Shown here in pieces: positions 36,114 to 45,920 of a stretch of DNA of 64,000 nucleotides. This DNA is from Falsiphaeobacter marinintestinus (GTDB lineage Bacteria > Pseudomonadota > Alphaproteobacteria > Rhodobacterales > Rhodobacteraceae). The position numbers and the translations under genes are program-made. Numbering within the stretch: the first letter of the stretch is position 1; every line of letters starts with the position of its first letter. Where the stretch lies: positions 1 to 64,000 of the forward strand of contig NZ_VOGO01000013.1 in assembly GCF_007923355.1 (NCBI RefSeq), read 5' to 3'. The notes under the pieces are model-generated. The model made no database searches. It was given only the letters and a program-made list of their open reading frames with translations, and had not been told where the DNA came from.

Positions 36114-37046
36114 TTAGGCGCTGAGGTTTGACGGGCGATACAGGCGTCGCATCAGCATGGGCGTCAGGTACATCGGGATCTGGTAACAGCCGATGAACAC
36201 CATGATCGGTTCAGTCACCGCAAGCGGCAGCGAGATCAGGAACAGGGCAATGTTGCGGTTCCCCGAGATGATCGACACCGACACAGCCTCGTCCCGGGGC
36301 AGTCGGTCGCGCGTGGCGCGATAGGTTAGCGTCTGCAGGCCAAGATTAGCCGCGCAGGCGATTGCCAGCCAAAAGATCAGGGTTGTGGGCGATGTCAGCG
36401 CGACCTCCCTGACGGCAGGCATCAATCCGATAACGAAGGCGGACAGGGCAAGCGCCGACGCGCCCTCCATGCTGCGTAAGGTTTCGGCCGAGGGCTTGGG
36501 AAACAACATGCGGCGCGTTGCTATGGCGGCAAGCGAGACGACGACAACCGTCGCCAACAGACGAAGCGCGGCAAAAATCACCGTCCGGCTGTCTTCTATG
36601 GTTGGTAACAGCCACAGGATCGGCGTGACAGTCAGCGGCAACAGCAAGGTTCCGGTCACCATCAGCCGCATCGCGACGCCGGGTTGAACGCCCATCATCA
36701 TGGAAATGTTCGGGCTGCCGACGATGGATGGGGCGGCTGTCATCAGGACCAGCGCCAACACGATGGGCGAATGTTGCCAGCCGGCGATAAACGCGGTGCA
36801 CAGGATCAGCATTGGCAGACCGAATTGCAGAACTGCGACGGTCAGGGCGACGGTGGGCAGCTTGCCAAGGGATCCCAGAACCGAAGACGGCTCCATCCTG
36901 AGGACCGAGACGAACAGCAGCAGGACGACCATTTCCCGCGTGAACGGGCGCATGGCATCGGCCAGTGGCGGCGCGAACAAGCCCAGCAGAAGACCGCCCA
37001 CCAGAACCATCGGTCCATGGCGGGCCGCCAGCGCGAGGGGGTTCAT
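36114..37046 (-). CDS. Bile-acid:sodium-symporter-like membrane protein
   Basis: The 310-residue protein has about nine or ten membrane segments and resembles the bile acid/sodium symporter (SBF/BASS) fold. SVSIISGNRNIALFL near residue 260 and MTAAPSIVGSPNISMMMG near 100 correspond to the two crossover motifs. It starts three bases after the DctM stop and is therefore the last gene of the enolase-oxidase-TRAP operon. A second transporter in one catabolic operon may export a product or take up a related acid; the substrate is unknown. Confidence 0.7.
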   Translation of the reverse strand: MNPLALAARHGPMVLVGGLLLGLFAPPLADAMRPFTREMVVLLLFVSVLRMEPSSVLGSLGKLPTVALTVAVLQFGLPMLILCTAFIAGWQHSPIVLALVLMTAAPSIVGSPNISMMMGVQPGVAMRLMVTGTLLLPLTVTPILWLLPTIEDSRTVIFAALRLLATVVVVSLAAIATRRMLFPKPSAETLRSMEGASALALSAFVIGLMPAVREVALTSPTTLIFWLAIACAANLGLQTLTYRATRDRLPRDEAVSVSIISGNRNIALFLISLPLAVTEPIMVFIGCYQIPMYLTPMLMRRLYRPSNLSA

Positions 37047-37049
37047 AGG

Positions 37050-38360
37050 TCAGCCGGGCCCTTGCCGTATGTTGTTGGGCAGCCATGTGGCCAGTTCCGG
37101 AAAGGTGATCAGCACGAACACCATCAGCACCATGATCAGGAACATCGGAAACCCGGCGCGCGCGATAAAACCCATCTCATGCTGGGTCATGCCTTGCAGA
37201 ACAAACAGGTTAAAGCCGATCGGCGGCGTGATTTGGGCCATCTCGACGACCACGACGATGAAGATGCCGAACCAGATCAGATCAATCCCGGCCTCGCGCA
37301 CCATCGGTTCGACGACTGCCATGGTCAGCACCACGGATGAAATCCCGTCAAGGAACATGCCCAGAATGATGTAGAACACCAAAAGCACCATCAACAGTTC
37401 GAACCGGGTCAGCTCCATCCCTGCTATCAGATCGGCCAGACCACGCGGCAGCCCGGTAAAGCCCATCGATAGAGACAGGAACGCCGCGCCCGCCAGGATC
37501 AGCGCGATCATCGCGCTGGTCCGGGTCGCGCCCATCAGGCTTTCTGTGAAGGTCTTCCAGGACAGCGACCCTTGGGTGGCCGCCAGAACCAGCCCGCCGA
37601 TCACACCAAAGGCGGCGGCTTCGGTTGCGGTGGCATAGCCCAGGTACATTGACCCGATGACCACAAGGATCAGGCAGAACACCGGGATCAGGAAGCGGGA
37701 GTTCGCTACCTTCTCCCCAAAGCTCATCGGAGGTTCGGGGTCAGGGTTCCAGGATTTGGACACCCGGCTGCTGATCGCCACAAAGGCCATGAACATCGCG
37801 GCGAGCACCAAGCCGGGCATGATGCCCGCAAAGAATAGCTTCGAGATACTTTCGTTGATCGTCACACCATAGACGATCAGAGTCAGCGAGGGCGGGATCA
37901 TCAGGCCCAGCGTGGCCGCACCGGCCAGCGTTCCGATGATCATCGGTTCGGGATAGTTGCGCTTGCGCAGTTCCGGGATCGACATTTTGCCCACGGTCGT
38001 CAGCGTGGCGGCAGATGAGCCCGAGACAGCAGCGAACACAGTGCAGCCGACGATATTTGTGTGGACCAACCCGCCGGGCAGCCCCGCCATCCACGGCGAC
38101 AGACCCTTGAACATGTCTTCGGATAATCGGGTTCGGTACAGGATTTCGCCCATCCAGATGAACAGCGGCAAGGCGGTCAGCGTCCACGAGGACGAGGACG
38201 ACCAGATCGTGGTCAGCATCACGTCGCCGACGGGGCGCGAGGTGAACAGCTCCATCCCGACCCAGGCGACACCCATCAGGGCAAGTCCGATCCAGACCCC
38301 GGTGCCCAACAGCAGGAAAAGGACAAAGAGGAACAGAATGATGATTGAAAGGTCTTCCAT
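37050..38360 (-). CDS. TRAP transporter large permease, DctM type
   Basis: The 436-residue integral membrane protein is the ion-coupled transport subunit of a TRAP system, with about 12 membrane segments. Diagnostic segments are NIVGCTVFAAVSGSSAATLTTVGKMSIPELRKRNYPEPMIIGTLAGAATLGLMIPPSLTLIVYG and FGIFIVVVVEMAQITPPIGFNLFVLQG. It lies five bases after dctQ and three before the symporter gene. The imported compound is an organic or amino acid that the operon enzymes then modify. Confidence 0.94.
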   Translation of the reverse strand: MEDLSIIILFLFVLFLLLGTGVWIGLALMGVAWVGMELFTSRPVGDVMLTTIWSSSSSWTLTALPLFIWMGEILYRTRLSEDMFKGLSPWMAGLPGGLVHTNIVGCTVFAAVSGSSAATLTTVGKMSIPELRKRNYPEPMIIGTLAGAATLGLMIPPSLTLIVYGVTINESISKLFFAGIMPGLVLAAMFMAFVAISSRVSKSWNPDPEPPMSFGEKVANSRFLIPVFCLILVVIGSMYLGYATATEAAAFGVIGGLVLAATQGSLSWKTFTESLMGATRTSAMIALILAGAAFLSLSMGFTGLPRGLADLIAGMELTRFELLMVLLVFYIILGMFLDGISSVVLTMAVVEPMVREAGIDLIWFGIFIVVVVEMAQITPPIGFNLFVLQGMTQHEMGFIARAGFPMFLIMVLMVFVLITFPELATWLPNNIRQGPG

Positions 38361-38365
38361 CGTGT

Positions 38366-38899
38366 CTACTCCCCAAAGCTCTGATCGACCAGATCGCGCT
38401 TGATCCGGTGGTCACCGGAAAACAGAACGTGGATCAGGTGATCGGTCAGCGCGATGGCCAGGATGGTGGCGCCCAGCAGGACAAAACTTTGCGGGATCCA
38501 CAGTGCGGTACGGTCCTGACCCTGGCTGATGTCGTTGAATTTCCACGACCAGTAGACGAATTTCTGCCCGTAGTAGACAAAATACCACGCGATGGCGGTG
38601 CCGACCGCAAAGCACCATGTTTCCAATACGCGTCGCGTGACAGGTCCGACCGCATTGATCAGGATCGACACCCGGATGTGGCTGCCATGGTTCAGCGCGT
38701 TGGCAAAGGCCAGAAAGGATGCGGCGGCCATGAAGTACCCGGCATATTCCGGGATTCCCGGCGCGACTTCACCGGTCCAGCGGGCCAGCATCTGCAACAC
38801 GATCAGAACAAGGATCATGATCAGGCAGAGCGCGGCAAGCACGCCAGAGGCAAAGTAAAGAAAGTCGAGTCCTGAGCGAATGGCCTTGAGCACGCGCAT
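38366..38899 (-). CDS. TRAP transporter small permease, DctQ type
   Basis: The 177-residue protein has four membrane segments, as usual for DctQ, and shows MLARWTGEVAPGIPEYAGYFMAAASFLAFANALNHGSHIRVSILIN, the typical family core. It pairs with the DctM subunit encoded immediately downstream. The ATG at 38899 (MRVLKAIRSGLDFLYF) was preferred to an upstream start because it begins just before the first membrane helix. A gap of 109 bp separates it from the binding-protein gene. Confidence 0.9.
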   Translation of the reverse strand: MRVLKAIRSGLDFLYFASGVLAALCLIMILVLIVLQMLARWTGEVAPGIPEYAGYFMAAASFLAFANALNHGSHIRVSILINAVGPVTRRVLETWCFAVGTAIAWYFVYYGQKFVYWSWKFNDISQGQDRTALWIPQSFVLLGATILAIALTDHLIHVLFSGDHRIKRDLVDQSFGE

Positions 38900-39008
38900 A
38901 CTGTTCCCCGGATTATTGTTCGTTATGGCGCACCGCCCCGGGGTGCCCCGGGGCGGCGTCATGATCCGTCAGAGGTCAGCTGTGAAACCGACATTCCAAC
39001 GGGTCGCG

Positions 39009-39986
39009 TCATTCCATCGCTTTGTAAGACTCGATGATCGCCGCGCCTTCGGGACCAGCCGCTTCAAGCCATTCTTCCACCATGGTGGCCCCGACTTCGT
39101 TCAGCTCGTTCACCAGCGTTTCGCCAGCGGGTTCGACCGTCATACCACCGGCACGCAGACCGTTCAGCGTAAAGTCGGTGTACTGAACCGCACGCCAGAA
39201 ACCGGCGTATTCTGCGATGTCGGCGCAGGCCTGAACAACAGCCTTGTTAGCGTCCGATGTCGCGTTCCAGGTGTCTTTGTTCACCATGATCGAGTTGCGC
39301 GGCATCCAGGCGTCAACTTCGTAGAAATGCGTCAGGCTTTCCCAGACCTTGCGGTCATAGCCCGTTGCGCCCGACGAGATCATCGATTCCGCGACACCGG
39401 TGGCAAAAGCCTGGCTGATTTCAGCCGCTTCAATGGTCACCGGAAGCATGCCGGTCAGTTCGGCCAGACGTGATGTCGCGTTGTTATAGCTGCGGAACTT
39501 GACGCCCTTCATATCCTCGACCGAATTTACTTCTTTCTTGAAGTAAAGCCCCTGTGGTGGCCACGGCACGGCATACAGCAGGTGCAGGTTCTGTTCGTCC
39601 AGAATTTTGGCGATTGTCGGCTCAGCCGCTTTCCAAAGCTTGTTCGAATCGTCGAAGTTCGTCGCCAGGAACGGGATCGAGTCGATGGCAAAGATCGCGT
39701 TTTCGTTCTGGTGGCCCGACAGCAGGCGTTCGCCGATTGGAACCTGTCCGGTCTGGATCGCACGCTTGATCTGCGCACCCGGGAACAGCGACCCCGATGG
39801 GTGGGTGACGATTTCAATGTCGCCGCCGGTGCCTGTTGTCACGCAATTGGCGAACTCGGCACCGGTGGCCGAATGATAGTTGCTGGCCGAATAGGCCATC
39901 GGCATGTCCCATTTCTCGGCCATGGCCGGGGCGGCGGCTGCCGTAGTGAGGGCCGTAGCGGCCAGAAGGGTTGTCAGTTTTTTCAT
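39009..39986 (-). CDS. TRAP transporter substrate-binding protein, DctP type
   Basis: The 325-residue periplasmic protein has a signal peptide (MKKLTTLLAATALTTAAAAPAMAEK) and the DctP pattern: VEDMKGVKFRSYNNATSRLAELTGMLPVTIEAAEISQAFATGVAESMISS, where the arginine in KFRSYN should contact the substrate carboxylate, as in other DctP proteins. It presents the substrate to the DctQM membrane pair encoded downstream. The gene follows the oxidase gene by 39 bp. Confidence 0.93.
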   Translation of the reverse strand: MKKLTTLLAATALTTAAAAPAMAEKWDMPMAYSASNYHSATGAEFANCVTTGTGGDIEIVTHPSGSLFPGAQIKRAIQTGQVPIGERLLSGHQNENAIFAIDSIPFLATNFDDSNKLWKAAEPTIAKILDEQNLHLLYAVPWPPQGLYFKKEVNSVEDMKGVKFRSYNNATSRLAELTGMLPVTIEAAEISQAFATGVAESMISSGATGYDRKVWESLTHFYEVDAWMPRNSIMVNKDTWNATSDANKAVVQACADIAEYAGFWRAVQYTDFTLNGLRAGGMTVEPAGETLVNELNEVGATMVEEWLEAAGPEGAAIIESYKAME

Positions 39987-40025
39987 GTCAGTCTCCCTGA
40001 TTATGATTTGACCCGTTTTCGGGCT

Positions 40026-41285
40026 CTATAAGTGGTCTTGGTAACGCGACGGAGCATAGACGCTCATATCGGTATTCGGTGTTCTGCCCGAAATCATTTG
40101 CGCCAGAAGGCGTCCTGTTTTGGGTCCGCCTGTCAGGCCCACGTGATGATGACCGAACCCAAGATAGGCACCGGTTATCCCCGGAACCTCTCCGATCACC
40201 GGGATCGAGTCGGCAGGCGCAGGGCGATGGCCCATCCATTCGACCTCTTTGCGCCAGCTTATCCCCGGAAGGGCTGCCAGCACATTCTTTTTTAGCAACG
40301 CATAAGGTGCACGTGATGGCGGCGCGTCGATGCCGCCAAATTCAACAATTCCAGCAAGGCGCAAACGGCCATCCATCGGTGTGGCCACGAACTTGCCCGA
40401 CGCAATCATGACGGGGGTTTTCGGCATCATCGATGGCTCCCACAGTTCAAGGTGATAGCCGCGCTCGGCCTCAAGCGGGACATTGATGCCCAACTTTTGG
40501 GCTAGCGGTTTTGACCAGACACCGGTTGCAATGACGACCGCGTCGCAAGGGATGGTATCCCCCCCGGCGCGCACGCCGGTAACCTGTCCGTTGTCACGCA
40601 CGACATCTTCGACTTCGGCCTTGATGAATCTGCCGCCACGGGATTCCACGTGCCGCGCCAGATCCTTCACATAGCGGCCGGGATCGGTGATGCGCCCGTG
40701 ATTGCCCATCTTAACGGCAAAGCCGAGCGCATCGGAAAAGATCGGGTCAAAGGCTTTGAAAGCGGCACCTTCAAGCTCCTCCCATTCAAACCCGTTCTGA
40801 CGGCGTACTTCCCAGCCAAAAGCATCGCTCTGAAAATGCGCACGGTCGTTATAGACGTACAGGTAATCACCGGGATGCACCCATTTCTCGGCCCCGGTGC
40901 CTTCGCTCAGCGCAAGGTGATCGGCCACGCTGTCGCCGATAATCGGCGTCAGGGCCGAAGCAATGCGGCGGGTGTCGTCGGCATTGGCGTTTTTCAGGTA
41001 TTTTATCAACCAGGGCGCAAGCTTGGGCAGGTAGGACCATTTCAGAAACAGCGGTTGATCCGGGTCCATCAGCATTTTCGGGGCTTTGCCCAGCAAACCC
41101 GGCGTTGTCACCGGAACCACCGCACAGGATGCCAGCACGCCGCCATTGCCATGGCTGGCACCTTCTGCGGGGCCCGCCTTGTCAATCAGGATCACGTCAT
41201 GCCCATCGCGTTGCAGCCAGACGGCTGTTGAAACGCCGACGATGCCTGCGCCGACGATTGCGATTGTCTTTTTCTGGCCGGTCAT
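40026..41285 (-). CDS. FAD-dependent D-amino-acid-dehydrogenase-like oxidoreductase
   Basis: The 419-residue protein has an N-terminal FAD site ([28 protein letters not shown], residues 8-35) and the DadA/DAO family layout, ending with [40 protein letters not shown]. Such enzymes oxidise D-amino acids or cyclic imino acids to 2-oxo acids, passing electrons to quinones. It overlaps the enolase-superfamily gene by four bases, so the two are translationally coupled, suggesting that a racemised or epimerised product is its substrate. The real substrate is not known. Confidence 0.82.
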   Translation of the reverse strand: MTGQKKTIAIVGAGIVGVSTAVWLQRDGHDVILIDKAGPAEGASHGNGGVLASCAVVPVTTPGLLGKAPKMLMDPDQPLFLKWSYLPKLAPWLIKYLKNANADDTRRIASALTPIIGDSVADHLALSEGTGAEKWVHPGDYLYVYNDRAHFQSDAFGWEVRRQNGFEWEELEGAAFKAFDPIFSDALGFAVKMGNHGRITDPGRYVKDLARHVESRGGRFIKAEVEDVVRDNGQVTGVRAGGDTIPCDAVVIATGVWSKPLAQKLGINVPLEAERGYHLELWEPSMMPKTPVMIASGKFVATPMDGRLRLAGIVEFGGIDAPPSRAPYALLKKNVLAALPGISWRKEVEWMGHRPAPADSIPVIGEVPGITGAYLGFGHHHVGLTGGPKTGRLLAQMISGRTPNTDMSVYAPSRYQDHL

Positions 41286-42415
41286 GCTGCCACCGCCTTT
41301 GTCACCGAAAACCGGTCGAGTTTGGTCACGTCGGGACGGATGCCCAACCCCGGTCCATCGGGCACGACGACCTGCCCATCTTTCACGTCGAAGGGTGTTT
41401 CCAGAATATCTTCCTTCAGGAAATATGAGGCCTGATAAAACTCGCAGCCCAGCGTGATTTCGGGGGTAGCCGCGATCATATGAGTGCCCGCAAGATGGGC
41501 CAGCCCGGCTTCAAACATGTCACCGCCATAGGCTGTCAGCCCATTCGCGGCGGCGATGCGGGCGACAGACTGGCCACGCACAGCGCCGCCGGATTTCATG
41601 ATCTTGATCGACACGCCGTCGCAGATGCCTTCACGCGCGGCGCGGGTCATGTCCTCGGGGCCAAACACGCTTTCGTCGGCCAGAAGCAGTACGTCGATCA
41701 TCGCCCGAAGCTGGGCCATCATACCGAAGTGATGGGCACGGACCGGTTGTTCGATGAAATCGGGTTTGAAGCTGGCCACGTCGCGCACGCAAGCCGGAGC
41801 ATCGTCAATCGACAGTCCCTGATTATAGTCGACGCGCACACCGAATTCGGGAAAGTCACTGGCGATGCGCTCAAGCCGCATGATGTCGAATGCGTGATCC
41901 TTGAACCCGGTCTTCAGCTTGATCAGCCGCACGCCGTCGTCGCGCAATCGCTGCAGCAGCGCGATATCTTGACTAAAGTCCGGATTGGCGATGGAGCAAC
42001 TTAGCGGGATTGTATCGCGGCATTTCCCGCCCAGCAGTGCCCAGACGGGCAGGCTGCTGATCTGACCAGTCAGATCCAGCAAGGCTGTTTCCAGCGCGGC
42101 CTTGGCCTCGGTACAATGCGCAACGGCGCGTTCGGCTTTTGACATGATCAGGGCGCGGTCGGCGACGCGGGCACCGATGACCAGTGGACGCAGGTATCTG
42201 TCGAGCGCGGCATAGGTGGCTTCGGGCGTGCCGGTGAACACCGACCACGGCGATGCCTCGCCAAAACCATTGGCACCGCCTTCGGCAGTCAGGCGAACGA
42301 TCACGACCTCGCAACTGCCTTCGACCGACCCGATTCCATGATCGCGGCGCGACACCACAGGCAGTTCCAGATGCCAAAGATCCATCCCGATAATTCTTTG
42401 GTTCAGGTCAGACAT
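41282..42415 (-). CDS. Enolase-superfamily enzyme, muconate-cycloisomerase subgroup
   Basis: The 377-residue protein has the metal and acid-base residues of the mandelate racemase/muconate lactonising group: the lysine motif KLKTG near residue 170, metal ligands in VDYNQGL, IEQPV and LLADES, and the second lysine in [10 protein letters not shown]. Members with a lysine on each side catalyse cycloisomerisation, dehydration or amino-acid racemisation/epimerisation. Coupling to a D-amino-acid-dehydrogenase-like gene favours epimerisation, as an inference. It is the first gene of a six-gene operon and is divergent from a LysR regulator. Confidence 0.8.
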   Translation of the reverse strand: MSDLNQRIIGMDLWHLELPVVSRRDHGIGSVEGSCEVVIVRLTAEGGANGFGEASPWSVFTGTPEATYAALDRYLRPLVIGARVADRALIMSKAERAVAHCTEAKAALETALLDLTGQISSLPVWALLGGKCRDTIPLSCSIANPDFSQDIALLQRLRDDGVRLIKLKTGFKDHAFDIMRLERIASDFPEFGVRVDYNQGLSIDDAPACVRDVASFKPDFIEQPVRAHHFGMMAQLRAMIDVLLLADESVFGPEDMTRAAREGICDGVSIKIMKSGGAVRGQSVARIAAANGLTAYGGDMFEAGLAHLAGTHMIAATPEITLGCEFYQASYFLKEDILETPFDVKDGQVVVPDGPGLGIRPDVTKLDRFSVTKAVAA

Positions 42416-42464
42416 GCAGTTTCCTTGCTAGCCCCGAGACCCTGCCCCTCATATTTCATCATTT

Positions 42465-42481
42465 CAAATACGAATAATTTG
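42465..42481. promoter_or_regulatory. LysR-type site in the divergent promoter
   Basis: CAAAT-ACGAATA-ATTTG is a 5-bp-arm inverted repeat in the 99-bp gap between the enolase-operon start and the LysR start. Size and AT-richness fit a LysR box. The AT-rich stretch around it probably contains both promoters. Confidence 0.4.
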
Positions 42482-42514
42482 CCATACGATCACAAAAAGT
42501 GATGGAGGCCCCAA

Positions 42515-43417
42515 ATGTCCCTGCGTTTTCGGCAACTTCAGGCCTTTCACGCGATTGTCGAAACCGGCACTGTGACCCGCGCCGCTGAACAATTGGGCAT
42601 TTCGCAGCCCGGAATATCGAATTTGCTGGCGCAGCTTGAGCGGGAAACACGGTTCAAGCTGTTCGAACGCTCCAAGGGGCGGCTGATTCCCACACCCGAA
42701 GCGGGCGTTCTTTATCAGGAAGTCGACACCGTGGTACGCGGCCTTGATCACGTCGCGCAGGCGGTCAGCGATCTTCAGAACAAGCAGGTCGGGCAGCTGC
42801 AGGTCGCATCGCAACATTCGATGTCATTCGGGTTCATGCCCCGGCTGATCGCACGGTTTGCCAAGGACCGCCCGGACATGTCGATCAGCTTTCAGTCGCA
42901 GTATTCGTCCAAGATTCAGGAATGGGTCATGGCGGGCCTGTTCGAGATCGGCATCTGCGAATACCCTATCCTGCACGACGCCTTTGATCTGCATCCGCTG
43001 CATGTCGAAACCTTCATTGCCTTGCCCGAAGGCCATCCGCTGGCCAAGCACGAAATCCTGACGCCCGAGTTGCTAGAGAATGAACCGTTCATCGTCATGG
43101 GGCCGGATCACATGACGCACCGGCGCACGCGCGAGGCGTTTCACAACGCCAGGGTGCCGTGGAAAACGAGGGTGCATGCGCATTTGTTCAAGAACCTGCT
43201 CAGTTTTGTGAAAGAGGGGATGGGGGTGGCCATCCTTGACCCATTTGCACTGGAATATGACTTTGAGGGCGGGTTCTGCACACGTAAGTTCCGCCCTGCC
43301 ATCATGATGGATATGGCCGTGATCACATCGCGCACCCGGCCCTTGTCGACATTGGGGCAAGAGTTTCTTGAGATCCTGCTAAAAGAGCTCAAACCCTTTT
43401 CCTCCGAGCAAGTTTAG
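42515..43417 (+). CDS. LysR-family regulator of the enolase/TRAP operon
   Basis: The 300-residue protein has the LysR HTH (residues 4-62; FRQLQAFHAIVETGTVTRAAEQLGISQPGISNLLAQLERETRFKLFERSKGRLIPTPEA) and a substrate-binding-like effector domain. The group with MSLRFRQLQAFHAI resembles NocR/OccR-like regulators of amino-acid catabolism. It is divergent from the enolase/oxidase/TRAP operon and is the probable activator. Its stop overlaps that of the convergent TPP-enzyme gene by four bases. Confidence 0.9.
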   Translation: MSLRFRQLQAFHAIVETGTVTRAAEQLGISQPGISNLLAQLERETRFKLFERSKGRLIPTPEAGVLYQEVDTVVRGLDHVAQAVSDLQNKQVGQLQVASQHSMSFGFMPRLIARFAKDRPDMSISFQSQYSSKIQEWVMAGLFEIGICEYPILHDAFDLHPLHVETFIALPEGHPLAKHEILTPELLENEPFIVMGPDHMTHRRTREAFHNARVPWKTRVHAHLFKNLLSFVKEGMGVAILDPFALEYDFEGGFCTRKFRPAIMMDMAVITSRTRPLSTLGQEFLEILLKELKPFSSEQV

Positions 43418-45114
43418 CCCATCCAGCGCATCACAGGGGCCGCCGCCTCTTCCAACGGTTGGGTCACGATATCGATCAGGGTCGGTCCGTCATGGGCCAT
43501 CGCCTGTGCCATGACATCGTCAAGCTCAGCCGGGTCTTCAACCCGCCATGCCTTTACCCCGAACCCTTCGGCCACTTTCGCCTGATTGGTGCGGTTGAAA
43601 TCGACGTTGTAATATCGTGCGTCCTTGTCGGCGTATTGGCTCGCCTTGATCCAGCCGAAGCTGGCGTTCGAAAACACGATATAGGTGATCGGCGCATTAC
43701 ACCGAACAACGGTTTCAAGCTCACCACAACTGAAGGCGAACGACCCGTCGCCCATCATGGCAACAACCTTGCTGTCAGGGCGTCCATACCAGGCCCCCAA
43801 AGCGGCCCCCATCGAATACCCCAACGCGCCATGCGCCCGGTTGGTGATATAGTACCGGCCCGGGTTCTTCTGCTGAGAATACGCGTTGTAATAGGGGCAG
43901 CTGGTGCCGGGGTCGCTGACCACGATGGCGTCATCTGGCAGATGACGGTTTACCGTGTCGATGACCCGCTCTGGGCGGATCGGGGTTTCGGTGCTGGCGG
44001 AAAGCGTGTTGAACCGGGCGAATTTGCGCGTCTTGATATCGGCCACACTGGCGGCACCATCAAAGGTTTTGCGCGTGTCCTTCTGGTCCAGAATGCGGTT
44101 CGCCTGTTCAAGGGAAAGCCGCAGATCGCCGACCACGCCGACTTCGGTGGGATAATTCGCGCCGATGGTCATCGGGTCGCTGTCGAAATGCACGATCCGT
44201 GCGCCGGGCTTTGGGGCCTCCCACCGCGAAGTGGTGGTGGACCCGGCACGGCAACCCATGAACACCACCAAATCGGCGGCCTGCATCATCTCCCAAGTCT
44301 CATCCGTGCCGCCGTTCGACCCGACCACGCCCAGCGATTGCGGATGGTCATCGGCCAGCGACCCTTTGCCCGAGATCGATGTGGCCACGGCAATGTCCAA
44401 CCGGCTTGCCAACTGGTCAAGTTCTTGCATCGCGCCCGATATGACAATGCCGCCCCCGCACACGATCAGCGGATTATTGGCCGACAGAATCGCGTCAACC
44501 GCAGCCTCAACCGAAGCTTCCTCGGGGCCTGTGCGATAGGCGGGATAGCTTGCGTGGTTGGGGTCAGACCAGATGTCGGCGGTGTCGACCGGTTCGTACT
44601 GAATGTCATAGGGCAGCCCCAGATGCGCGGCACCTGACCGCCCGGTGGTCATCGCCCGGAACGCGGCGCGTACCATGCGGGGGATGTGATCGGATTTCTT
44701 GATCACCGTGTTGAACTTGGTCAGCGGGCGCATCAGCGCGTCCTGATCGACTTCGGTCAACGGGTATTTCCCGTATGATGCAACCGAGATATCGGTGGTG
44801 ATCGCCAGCACGGCGTACGAGCTTTCGTTGGCCTCGATCAACCCCGGCAGGATATAAGTCGCACCACCACCCGACGGCCCTTCGCACACGCCGACCCGGC
44901 CGGTCACGCGGGAATAGCCATCGGCCATGTAGGCGGCGCAGCGTTCATCGCGGGTCAGAATGTGTGTGATATTGTGGTCCAGTCGCAGCATCGCGTCATA
45001 AAAGGGCAGGGTGGTGTCACCGCACAGGCCGAAAATATGCGTCACGCCGTGTGATTCCAGCATGCGCACCATCGCCTCGGCACCGTTCAGTTGATTGGGG
45101 ATATCCTGGGCCAT
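43414..45114 (-). CDS. Thiamine-diphosphate enzyme, acetolactate-synthase-like
   Basis: The 566-residue protein has the three-domain layout of the acetolactate synthase/pyruvate decarboxylase superfamily. The catalytic glutamate lies in RDERCAAYMADGYSR near residue 60. The central domain contains NNPLIVCGGGIVISGA. The ThDP site is GDGSFAFSCGELETVVRCNAPITYIVFSN. It is not close to housekeeping IlvB and has no small subunit beside it, so it probably acts on another oxo acid. ATG 45114 was chosen because AAGGA lies six bases upstream. It is divergent from the GntR gene. Confidence 0.83.
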   Translation of the reverse strand: MAQDIPNQLNGAEAMVRMLESHGVTHIFGLCGDTTLPFYDAMLRLDHNITHILTRDERCAAYMADGYSRVTGRVGVCEGPSGGGATYILPGLIEANESSYAVLAITTDISVASYGKYPLTEVDQDALMRPLTKFNTVIKKSDHIPRMVRAAFRAMTTGRSGAAHLGLPYDIQYEPVDTADIWSDPNHASYPAYRTGPEEASVEAAVDAILSANNPLIVCGGGIVISGAMQELDQLASRLDIAVATSISGKGSLADDHPQSLGVVGSNGGTDETWEMMQAADLVVFMGCRAGSTTTSRWEAPKPGARIVHFDSDPMTIGANYPTEVGVVGDLRLSLEQANRILDQKDTRKTFDGAASVADIKTRKFARFNTLSASTETPIRPERVIDTVNRHLPDDAIVVSDPGTSCPYYNAYSQQKNPGRYYITNRAHGALGYSMGAALGAWYGRPDSKVVAMMGDGSFAFSCGELETVVRCNAPITYIVFSNASFGWIKASQYADKDARYYNVDFNRTNQAKVAEGFGVKAWRVEDPAELDDVMAQAMAHDGPTLIDIVTQPLEEAAAPVMRWMG

Positions 45115-45143
45115 CACGTGTTCCTTCGACTCTGCACTCACTG

Positions 45144-45153
45144 CTGTATACAG
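45144..45153. promoter_or_regulatory. GntR operator candidate
   Basis: CTGTATACAG is a perfect 10-bp palindrome 30 bp upstream of the TPP-enzyme start and 62 bp upstream of the GntR start. TGTATACA cores are common operators of FCD-type GntR proteins. Confidence 0.5.
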
Positions 45154-45215
45154 ATCTGCATATTGATTTGAAAGTATCGATGTGTCACATCCTTGTTCGA
45201 CAAAAGGAGACGACC

Positions 45216-45920
45216 ATGGCCGAAGGGCGTGTCGAGGACATTTATGATCGGGTCAAACAGATGGCGGTCACCTATCGGTTGCGTCCCGGTGATCGCCTGA
45301 ACGAGGTCGCATTGTCGCGCGAACTGGGCGTCAGCCGGACTCCGTTGCGCGAAGCGTTGAACCGTCTGGTGGCCGAAAAGATGTTCGACTTTCAGCCCGG
45401 CACGGGGTTCTTCTGCCGACAGTTGGACGCTCAAACCGTGTTCGATCTGTACGAATTGCGCGACATCACTGAAATCGCCGCCGCCCGGTTGGCCTGCGCC
45501 CGCGCGACGGATGCTCAGCTGGCTGCGTTGAAGGACGAGTTATACGCCACGGGGATCACAGTTGACGGGCTGACCGTCGCCGAGGCTTGCGCCCGGGACG
45601 AGGCTTTCCACATCGGAATCGCGCGCTTGTCGGGCAACGCGGTGTTGGTAGCTCAGCTTGAGCGGATCAACGAACGCATCCGTTATGTCCGGTGGGTCAG
45701 CCTGTCGATGGGCCAGATCCGAAAGTCCAAGGACGAGCATATCCGAGTGATCGAGGCTTTGATCGCACGCGATGCCGATACGGCTGTGGCAGTTTTAGGC
45801 GACCATATTTCGAAACGTATGGACGAAGTCATCGATGTGGTCCGGCAAGGTATTTCGACCATCTACATGAACACGATTGATGATCTGTCCGAAATGGTTC
45901 TGCTAGAGGAAAACGCATGA
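45216..45920 (+). CDS. GntR-family regulator with FCD domain
   Basis: The 234-residue protein has an N-terminal GntR winged helix (residues 5-70; LRPGDRLNEVALSRELGVSRTPLREALNRLVAEKMFDFQPGTGFF) and a C-terminal all-helical FCD ligand domain (ELRDITEIAAARLACARA, EAFHIGIARLSGNAVL), which usually binds a carboxylic acid through a metal. AGGAG lies before ATG 45216. The stop overlaps the racemase start (ATGA). It is divergent from the TPP-enzyme gene, so it probably controls both units. Confidence 0.9.
   Translation: MAEGRVEDIYDRVKQMAVTYRLRPGDRLNEVALSRELGVSRTPLREALNRLVAEKMFDFQPGTGFFCRQLDAQTVFDLYELRDITEIAAARLACARATDAQLAALKDELYATGITVDGLTVAEACARDEAFHIGIARLSGNAVLVAQLERINERIRYVRWVSLSMGQIRKSKDEHIRVIEALIARDADTAVAVLGDHISKRMDEVIDVVRQGISTIYMNTIDDLSEMVLLEENA

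Noticed and set aside
36700-37374. Plus-strand frame opposite the symporter and DctM genes
   Set aside because: The opposite strand encodes two clear membrane proteins; this frame has a composition typical of an antisense shadow and spans a gene boundary.
41282-42415. 4-hydroxyproline betaine epimerase (HpbD) assignment
   Set aside because: The N-terminus and active-site context differ from the HpbD sequence I remember, and no betaine demethylase genes are adjacent. Only the subgroup is supported.
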